DNA from: Microtetraspora sp. NBRC 16547
GTDB lineage: Bacteria; Actinomycetota; Actinomycetes; Streptosporangiales; Streptosporangiaceae
Length of the DNA stretch: 64,000 nt
Direction of reading: 5' to 3'
Assembly (NCBI RefSeq): GCF_030268965.1
Contig: NZ_BSSE01000005.1
Span: 1-64,000, forward strand
Of the stretch, positions 58,479 to 64,000 are shown piece by piece. The position numbers and the translations under genes were made by a program. Each line of letters starts with the position of its first letter. Positions within the stretch are counted from its first letter, which is position 1. The notes beneath the pieces are model-generated. The model had not been told where the DNA came from and did not search any database. It saw nothing but the letters and a program-made list of their open reading frames with translations.

Positions 58479-59689
58479 CGAAGGCCACGGACCTCATCGA
58501 GCTGAGCGAGCGCCGCAGCGCGCACAACTACCACCCCCTGCCGGTCGTCCTCCACTCCGCCGAAGGAGCCTGGGTGACCGACGTCGAGGGCCGTCGGTAC
58601 CTCGACTGCCTGGCGGGCTACTCCTCGCTCAACTTCGGCCACGGAAACCCCGAGATCATCGCGGCGGCCCGCGAGCAGCTCGACCGGCTGACGCTGACCA
58701 GCCGGGCGTTCTTCCACGACCAGTTCGCGGAGTTCGCCGCCGGCCTCGCCGACCTGTGCGGCAAGGACATGATCCTGCCGATGAACACCGGCGCCGAGGC
58801 CGTCGAGACGGCCATCAAGGTGGCGCGTAAGTGGGGATACGAGGTCAAGGGCGTCCCCGCGGAGCAGGCGAACATCATCGTGATGGAGGACAACTTCCAC
58901 GGTCGCACCACCACGATCGTGAGCTTCTCCACCGACCCGGACGCCCATGACGGCTTCGGGCCGTACACGCCGGGGTTCAAGCTCGTGAAGTACGGCTCCG
59001 CGGAGGCGATCTCCGAGGCAATCGACGACAACACGGTCGCCGTGCTGCTCGAACCGATCCAGGGTGAGGCGGGCGTGCTGGTTCCGCCGGACGGCTATCT
59101 CCGCGCGGTCCGCGACCTGTGCTCCGAGAGGGGCGTCCTGTTCATCGCCGACGAGATCCAGTCCGGGCTGGGCCGTACCGGCGACACCTTCGCCTGCGAC
59201 CACGAGGGCGTCGTCCCCGACATCTACGTCCTCGGCAAGGCCCTGGGCGGCGGTGTCGTCCCGGTTTCGGCCGTGGCGGCGAACGCGGACGTCCTCGGCG
59301 TCATCCGGCCCGGCCAGCACGGCTCGACCTTCGGCGGCAACCCCCTCGCGTGCGCCGTCGGTAGCGCGGTCATCAGGCTGCTGCGCACCGGGGAGTACCA
59401 GGCCAGGGCGCGGGAGCTGGGCGGCCACCTCCACGGGCGGCTGCGCGGGCTGATCGGCGCGGGCGTGGTCGCGGTGCGCGGCCGCGGCCTGTGGGCGGGC
59501 GTCGACATCGACCCCTCCCTCGGGACCGGCCGCGAGGTGAGCGAGGCCCTGATGCGCCGCGGCGTGCTGGCCAAGGACACCCACGGCTCCACGATCCGCC
59601 TCGCCCCGCCGATCGTCGTCTCCCGGGAGGACCTCGACTGGGCGGTCGACCAGCTCGCCGCCGCGCTGGAGGAGCTCAGGGCAGCCTGA
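58475..59689 (+). CDS. rocD: Ornithine-oxo-acid transaminase
   Basis: A 404-residue class III PLP aminotransferase: SLNFGHGNPEI, PMNTGAEAVETAIKVARKWG, DEIQSGLGRTG and the PLP Lys in LGKALGGGVVPVSA, then HGSTFGGNPLA. It turns ornithine and 2-oxoglutarate into glutamate semialdehyde and glutamate. ATG 58475 overlaps the ddaH stop. Its 3' end overlaps phoD by 14 bp tail to tail. Confidence 0.93.
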   Translation: MTKATDLIELSERRSAHNYHPLPVVLHSAEGAWVTDVEGRRYLDCLAGYSSLNFGHGNPEIIAAAREQLDRLTLTSRAFFHDQFAEFAAGLADLCGKDMILPMNTGAEAVETAIKVARKWGYEVKGVPAEQANIIVMEDNFHGRTTTIVSFSTDPDAHDGFGPYTPGFKLVKYGSAEAISEAIDDNTVAVLLEPIQGEAGVLVPPDGYLRAVRDLCSERGVLFIADEIQSGLGRTGDTFACDHEGVVPDIYVLGKALGGGVVPVSAVAANADVLGVIRPGQHGSTFGGNPLACAVGSAVIRLLRTGEYQARARELGGHLHGRLRGLIGAGVVAVRGRGLWAGVDIDPSLGTGREVSEALMRRGVLAKDTHGSTIRLAPPIVVSREDLDWAVDQLAAALEELRAA

Positions 59690-61310
59690 CCGAGCCGAGC
59701 TCGGCGTCGTGGGTCCGCCAGGTCACGGTGGCGGTGTCCGGGGTCAGATCGACGGTGGCCAGCGCGTTCTGGAACCACGGTCCGGCCGCGAGCCGCCACC
59801 GGATCGGCGGCCCCGGCAGGCGGGCGGCCAGGGCCAGCAGGCGTCCCAGCGGCCCCGCCACGGCGAAGGACGCGACCACGTTGGCCAGCCGGAGCGTACG
59901 GCTGAGCGGGTTCCGGATCGGCGAGCAGACGATCTGATGGATCCGGCCCCGCGTGCCGCTCCGCTCACCGTTCTGCTCGTCCTCCCGCAGGCCGTTCCTC
60001 TTCCTACCTCGCCTCGGCCGTACCGAGGCGAGGTAGGAATAGTGGACATCGCCGGATAACAGCAGGACCGTGGCCGGCGGGCGTCCCCTGCCGCCCGAGG
60101 CGATGTCGGCGAGCAGCCGGGCCAGGTGCTCGAAGGACCCGCGGAAGGCCGCCCAGTGCTCCAGGTCGAGGAACCGGCGCAGGCGCTCGCCCCACCGGGC
60201 GGCCTGGCGGCCCCAGGCGCCGTCGCAGACGGCCTCGTTCCAGCTCTCGACGTGGTGGATGCCCATGGGCAGGAGCACCGGCAACGAGGAGCCGACGAGG
60301 AGGTGGTCCACGTCACCGGCAACCGACTCCTCCAGCCACGCCCGCTGGGCGTCATCGATGATCCGCCGCGCGCCGGGGGTGAGAACCCGGTCGCACCTGC
60401 TGTCCAGCATGATCAACCGGCTGGATCCGATGTCCCTGCGGTAGCTCCAGCGGGTGGAGGCGGGTTCGGCGTCGGCCCGCACCGCGAACGCGTCCAGCGC
60501 CGCGCCGCCGTCACCCGCCTTCAACGCGGCGAGCACCGGGTCCGCCGCGCGCTCCCCCGCGGTCAGGTTGCCCAGGTGCTGGTAGACGTAATAGGCGCCC
60601 AGCCCGGACACGATCCGTCGCCGCCACCACGGGACCCCGGCCATGCGCTCGCGCCACGCGGCCGAGGTGTTCCAGTCGTCCCTGATGTCGTGGTCGTCGA
60701 ACATCATCAGGGTCGGCACCGTGGCCATCAGCCACCGGACCGGCGGGTCGGACCAGGCCCGGCGGTAGAGCTCGGCGTACTCCTCGAAGTCCACGACCTC
60801 CTCGGGCCCGCCGCTCCGCCGCGCGGCGATGAACTCCCTCATGCCGGGCGACGGCTCATCCGCGTACACCTGGTCGCCGAGCATGATCATCAGGTCCGGC
60901 CGTTCACCCGACTCCATGAGCCGCAGGCCGTACGCGCGCAGGACGTCCACGCCGTGCGTCCGCACGTACGGATCGTCGTGCGGGACGCTGGTCCGGCAGG
61001 TGCCGAAGACCAGGCGCCGCAGGGCGGTGAGCGGCCGGATCGTGCTGGGCGGCATGCCGGGGAGCGGCCACACGATCTCGCCGTCCAGCTCCACGCGGTA
61101 CGGCACACCGCGGCCGTCGGAGAACGGCGGATCCGGCACGGTGACGTCGACGAGCGCGTAGTGGTGCCCGTGGACGGTGAAGGTGCGCTCCTCCGACCGC
61201 GCCTCGCCCGCGCGCACCGTGACCGCGCACGGCTCGCTGGTCTCCACCCATATGGTCGCGCTCTCCTCGTCGACGTGACGGAGCAGCGGGCCGATCACCA
61301 GTTGTGCCAC
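59676..61310 (-). CDS. PhoD-like metallophosphatase
   Basis: A 544-residue protein: N-terminal beta domain (MAQLVIGPLLRHVDEESATI) and metallophosphatase core with LMIMLGDQVYADEPSP, MMFDDHDIRDDWNTS and LLSGDVHYSYLAS. No signal peptide, unlike Tat-exported PhoD, so it is probably the cytoplasmic branch. Right after the last metal motif the gene holds a 17-bp perfect inverted duplication and a basic insert (RPRRGRKRNGLREDEQNG). GTG start 61310. Confidence 0.85.
   Translation of the reverse strand: MAQLVIGPLLRHVDEESATIWVETSEPCAVTVRAGEARSEERTFTVHGHHYALVDVTVPDPPFSDGRGVPYRVELDGEIVWPLPGMPPSTIRPLTALRRLVFGTCRTSVPHDDPYVRTHGVDVLRAYGLRLMESGERPDLMIMLGDQVYADEPSPGMREFIAARRSGGPEEVVDFEEYAELYRRAWSDPPVRWLMATVPTLMMFDDHDIRDDWNTSAAWRERMAGVPWWRRRIVSGLGAYYVYQHLGNLTAGERAADPVLAALKAGDGGAALDAFAVRADAEPASTRWSYRRDIGSSRLIMLDSRCDRVLTPGARRIIDDAQRAWLEESVAGDVDHLLVGSSLPVLLPMGIHHVESWNEAVCDGAWGRQAARWGERLRRFLDLEHWAAFRGSFEHLARLLADIASGGRGRPPATVLLLSGDVHYSYLASVRPRRGRKRNGLREDEQNGERSGTRGRIHQIVCSPIRNPLSRTLRLANVVASFAVAGPLGRLLALAARLPGPPIRWRLAAGPWFQNALATVDLTPDTATVTWRTHDAELGSVRLP
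60001..60039. repeat. 17-bp perfect inverted repeat inside phoD-like gene
   Basis: TTCCTACCTCGCCTCGG (60001-60017) and its exact complement (60023-60039) with a 5-base loop. It includes the codons for SYLAS, the segment next to the metal-binding GDVH motif, and creates a stable hairpin in the mRNA. Confidence 0.9.
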
Positions 61311-61406
61311 GCCTACAGATCTACGTCAGGTACGGCGCCGGGCGCGAGGGCGGGCGGACTCCGGACCGCACGGACTCTCGGGCGTGAACACCCAGCGAGA
61401 CTCGTG

Positions 61407-61454
61407 GGCGCGAGAACTCACAGGCGCGAGAACTCACAGGCGCGAGGACTCACA
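61407..61454. repeat. 16-bp tandem repeat (3 units)
   Basis: Units GGCGCGAGAACTCACA (two identical, third with one change), with looser copies just upstream, in the 170-bp gap between the PhoD and MarR genes. Confidence 0.85.
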
Positions 61455-61483
61455 GGGGACGAGGGCGACAGGTGGGGGCGGGG

Positions 61484-62050
61484 TCAGCCGTCGAGGGAGC
61501 GCACCAGGTGTTCGAGCTCGCGCATGAGCCGCTCGGTGCGGGCCGCGCCGTACACCGCGAGGATGGCCCGGCGGTGCTCGCCGATCCCCGCCTCCAGGCG
61601 GCTCAGCAGGTCGCGCCCGCGATCCGCCAGGAAGACCGCCACCTTGCGGCGGTCGACGGGATCGTGCCCGCGATAGACCAGGGCGCGTTCGACGAGCCGG
61701 TCGACGGCCTTCGTGAGTGTGGGGTGCGGCATCAGTGCGGCCTCGGCCAGGCCTCCCATGGAGTGGCCGCGCCCGTCCGCGAGGGCCTGGAGGATGCGCC
61801 ACTGCTCGACGGTGACCCCCTCGGCGGCGAGCGCCGAGGAGAGTCCCCGATTGACCGCCCGCTCGGCCCGGCTCAGGAGGTACGCGAGCGAGGACTCCAG
61901 CCCCGACGACGCCACCGGCTCCCGCGTCCCTTCGGCCGGAACCCGGACCCGGCTTTCACCGCTGGATCCGCCCGGAATCCAGACCTGACTCCCACCGCTG
62001 GATCCGCCCGGAATCCGGGCCTGGCTCCCACCGCCGGATCCGGCCGCCAT
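61484..62050 (-). CDS. MarR-family transcriptional regulator with repeat N-terminus
   Basis: A 188-residue protein. About 50-188 is a standard MarR winged helix (VEQWRILQALADGRGHSMGG; ALMPHPTLTKAVDRLVERAL; HDPVDRRKVAVFLADRGRDL). The first 45 residues are Gly/Ser/Pro-rich units of 12 residues (GSQARIPGGSSG) from a 36-bp tandem repeat. ATG 62050 lacks a clear ribosome site; GTG 61915 with GGGAG would give a normal-length protein without the repeats and may be the real start. Divergent from the amide-binding protein gene, its likely target. Confidence 0.85.
   Translation of the reverse strand: MAAGSGGGSQARIPGGSSGGSQVWIPGGSSGESRVRVPAEGTREPVASSGLESSLAYLLSRAERAVNRGLSSALAAEGVTVEQWRILQALADGRGHSMGGLAEAALMPHPTLTKAVDRLVERALVYRGHDPVDRRKVAVFLADRGRDLLSRLEAGIGEHRRAILAVYGAARTERLMRELEHLVRSLDG
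61939..62046. repeat. 36-bp tandem repeat at 5' end of marR
   Basis: About three units beginning CACCGCTGGATCCGCCCGGA at 61957, 61993 and 62029, with a partial copy before, in frame with the MarR reading frame. Confidence 0.88.
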
Positions 62051-62164
62051 CACAGAACGCCCGGATCGTCGGCGAGGTGGCGCAGTACCGTCATGGCCAC
62101 AAGCCACCTCTTTCCTCGGCCTTTCTGTGTATTCCACCGCTTTCCCCCACGCGTGTGGATGGAC

Positions 62165-62170
62165 CATACT
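62165..62170 (+). promoter_or_regulatory. -10 box of amide-binding protein gene (probable leaderless start)
   Basis: CATACT eight bases before the ATG 62179, and no ribosome site; CCAC-GCGT-GTGG (62147-62158) just upstream may be part of the MarR operator. Confidence 0.4.
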
Positions 62171-62178
62171 CTTTCCGC

Positions 62179-63289
62179 ATGATCGATCCCGCCGCGATGG
62201 TCATCGATCCCCTGGAAGCGCACCTGCTCAGGGCCGACACGCTGCGCGTATGCCTGGTGGTGCCCGTCTCCGGCGTGCTCGGCCTCATCGGGCCGTGCGC
62301 GATCAACTGCGCGGTCCTGGCCGCCGCGGAGGTGAACGGCGCGGGCGGGCTGCTCGGCAGGCCGGTGGAGCTGGTCCTCGTGGACGGCGGCCGCAGCCCG
62401 GCCGAGGTCGGCGCCGAGGTCGCCGGGCTGGTCCGCGCGGGAGCCGTCCAGGCGGTCGTCGGAACCCACGCCAGCGACGTGCGTGTCGGGATCGAGCGCG
62501 CGCTCCGCGGCGCGGCCCCGTTCGTCTACACGCCTCCGTACGAGGGCGGCGCGCGTTCGCCGGGGGTCTACTTCCTCGGTGAGCCCGCGTCCTCGCAGGT
62601 CGCCCCGGGGATCGACTGGTTGATCGCCCACCGGCGGGCGAGGCGCTGGTTCCTGCTCGGCAACGACTACATCTGGCCGTACCTGGTCCACGCGTCCGCG
62701 CGCGTCCACCTGACGTCCCGCTCCGCGCGAATCGTCGGCGAGCGGTTCATCCCCGCCGGCACCCGCGACATGGGGCCGCTGATCGAGGAGTTGACGGCCA
62801 CACGACCGGACGCCGTGCTGCTCAATCTCGTCGGCAACGACCTGATCGAGTTCAACCGGGCGTTCACGGCGAGCGGGCTGGACTGCGCGCGTCTCTGCGG
62901 GGCGCTGGAGGAGCACGGCCTGCTGGCCATCGGAGGCGACTCCAGCGGGGAGCTGTATACCGCGATGGGCTATTTCGGCGGCATCGCCACCGACGACAAC
63001 CTCTGGCTCCACGAGCGCTACACGCGGCGGTTCGGCCCGGACGCGCCGCTGCTCAACGGGCACGGGCACGGGTGTTACGAAGGCGTGCTCATGCTCGCCG
63101 CCCTCGCCGCCCGCGCGGGCTCCCTCGCGGTGCGCGGTCGAGGCGGTCGCGGACGGCACCACGGTCATCACCGGACGCGGCCCCCTCACCCTCCGGGACC
63201 GGCACGTGTGGCAGCGCGTCTACGTCGGACGCGCCGACGGGCTGGACTTCGATCTCGTGACCTCCTCCCCCGCCTCGTGGCTCTCCTGA
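62179..63289 (+). pseudogene. Amide/urea-type substrate-binding protein (AmiC-like) with 3' frameshift
   Basis: From ATG 62179 the frame encodes a type I periplasmic-binding fold like AmiC/FmdD/UrtA: LRVCLVVPVSGVLGLIGPCA, VNGAGGLLGRPVELVLVDGG, WFLLGNDYIWPYLVHASARV, MGYFGGIATDDNLWLHERY. No signal peptide, as in the cytoplasmic amide sensor AmiC. After codon 318 (GTG 63130) one extra base shifts the frame; the +1 frame then reads AVEAVADGTTVITGRGPLTL, then WQRVYVGRADGLDFDLVTSS, and stops at 63287-63289, the expected family end. Uncorrected, the protein carries an Arg/Pro-rich wrong tail to 63327. Sequencing error, mutation or slippage at GCGCGG are all possible. Confidence 0.78.
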
Positions 63290-63345
63290 CGGCCCCTGAC
63301 CGCCCCGGTCACGGCGCCGACAAATAAATTTTCAAACGAAATCTT

Positions 63346-63360
63346 TTCCTTTTCAAGGAA
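63346..63360. promoter_or_regulatory. Inverted repeat upstream of APC permease gene
   Basis: TTCCTT-TTC-AAGGAA within an unusually AT-rich 60-bp stretch (63320-63370), 45 bp before the permease start; a likely operator or activator site. TTTTCAA occurs twice here (63329-63335 and 63350-63356). Confidence 0.45.
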
Positions 63361-63404
63361 TAGTCCTATCGTACGCTCTGCCCCCCGCGTGCGAAGGAGT
63401 CTCG

Positions 63405-64000
63405 ATGTCTTCCCCCTCCACCACGCCCTCCTCGTCGGCGGCGCCGCAAAGCGCGGCGACCGGCGTGGAGCGGTTCGGATATCAGCAGGAGTTGCAGCGC
63501 TCGCTGAGCTTCACCGACCTGCTCATCTACGGCCTGATCTTCATGGTGCCGATCGCGCCGTTCGGCATCTTCGGCGACGTTTTCCAAGGCTCGGGCGGCA
63601 TGGTCGCGCTGGCCTACATCATCGGCATGGTGGCGATGGCCTTCACCGCCCTGTCGTACGCCCAGATGTCCAAGGCGTTCCCGATGGCCGGCTCGGTCTA
63701 CACCTACGCGGGCCGCGGGATCGGCGCCCCGGTCGGCTTCCTCGCCGGCTGGGTGATCCTGCTCGACTACATCCTCGTGCCCACGCTGCTCTATCTCGTG
63801 GCGAGCGCGGCCATGGCGTCGTTCGTGCCCGCGATCCCCGTCTGGGCCTGGTTGATCATGTTCATCGTCTTCAACACGGCGGTGAACTACTTCGGCATCC
63901 AGATGACCGCGCGGATGAACAAGATCATGCTGGTCGCCCAGCTGATCGTGCTGGCGATCTTCCTGGTCGTCGGCGTCATCGCCCTCGCCCAAGGCAAGGG
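63405..64000 (+). CDS. APC-family amino acid/amide permease, N-terminal part
   Basis: ATG 63405 after GAAGGAG; the frame stays open to the window edge (198 codons). A Ser/Ala-rich leader is followed by QQELQRSLSFTDLLIYGLIF, then MVAMAFTALSYAQMSKAFPM and AGSVYTYAGRGIGAPVGFLA, the typical APC helices 1-3 pattern, and about five membrane segments so far. Downstream of the amide-binding gene, it probably imports the amide or amine that the AmiC-like protein senses. Truncated only by the window. Confidence 0.9.
   Translation, partial: MSSPSTTPSSSAAPQSAATGVERFGYQQELQRSLSFTDLLIYGLIFMVPIAPFGIFGDVFQGSGGMVALAYIIGMVAMAFTALSYAQMSKAFPMAGSVYTYAGRGIGAPVGFLAGWVILLDYILVPTLLYLVASAAMASFVPAIPVWAWLIMFIVFNTAVNYFGIQMTARMNKIMLVAQLIVLAIFLVVGVIALAQGK

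Noticed and set aside
62050-62094. 14-codon frame (MTVLRHLADDPGVL) whose stop overlaps the marR ATG
   Set aside because: Too short to judge; could be a leader peptide, but nothing besides the overlap supports it.

Overview
The window is a 64 kb piece of a high-GC actinobacterial chromosome, probably of the order Streptosporangiales (Nonomuraea/Streptosporangium-like). That placement is inferred from the GC content, frequent GTG starts, tightly overlapping ATGA stop/start junctions, likely leaderless genes with a TANNNT box just upstream of the start, and the gene content. No insertion sequence, integrase, CRISPR array, rRNA or biosynthetic gene cluster is visible. One tRNA gene (Asn, anticodon GTT) is present.

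Left part (1-23.3 kb), mostly accessory. On the minus strand lies a small catabolic locus: sugar-acid permease KdgT, a BenD-like SDR, a LysR regulator and the first codons of an enolase-superfamily cycloisomerase. Next is a predicted RNA-repair locus. It holds a 1016-residue protein that joins four domains (MJ1316 end recognition, EEP phosphatase, 2H phosphoesterase, poly(A)-polymerase-type nucleotidyltransferase), preceded four bases upstream by the remains of a polynucleotide-kinase gene that has lost its P-loop. Then come an ArsR/questin-oxidase divergent pair around a strikingly symmetrical control region, an ECF42 sigma factor with its DGPF partner, an alpha/beta hydrolase with a GbsR/MarR regulator, an acyl-CoA ligase, an AraC-VOC pair, a HAD protein, a maleylpyruvate-isomerase-family protein, an ACC-deaminase-like enzyme, galactokinase, an enoyl-CoA hydratase, tRNA-Asn, a YtxH-like protein and a GH63-like glycosidase.

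Middle part (23.6-49.2 kb), a core region. It contains rpoD-type sigma, dnaG, dgt, hutI, ppdK, glyQS, znuACB-zur, uppS and recO. The order dnaG-dgt-glyS-zur-uppS-recO matches the order known in mycobacteria, so this looks like an ancestral backbone. Lineage-specific genes sit between these: a degenerate M23 lipoprotein, a ferredoxin-reductase-like flavoprotein, a secreted subtilisin, an S33 peptidase lipoprotein, a DUF6703 membrane protein, a CGNR protein, a broken histidine kinase and an LpqF-type serine hydrolase.

Right part (49.4-64 kb). It starts with a two-gene lipid-headgroup module (CDP-alcohol phosphatidyltransferase plus DUF5941). Then come a divergent HATPase/XRE-DUF5753 pair with a 10-bp-period repeat between them, a LysR gene, an ABC-2 drug exporter with a divergent TetR, and a strong 11-bp tandem repeat. 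Next is an Lrp-ddaH-rocD module for arginine or methylarginine breakdown, followed by a PhoD-like phosphatase with a 17-bp inverted duplication in its active-site region. The window ends with a MarR gene divergent from an amide-binding protein gene that carries a 3' frameshift, and the start of an APC permease.

The best candidate for an under-described system is the RNA-repair locus at 3.5-7.1 kb. Other points of interest are the control regions with long dyads or helical-period arrays (8151-8204, 52631-52680, 56830-56940), a DasR-like site upstream of an extracellular peptidase, and several slippage-type repeats inside genes.
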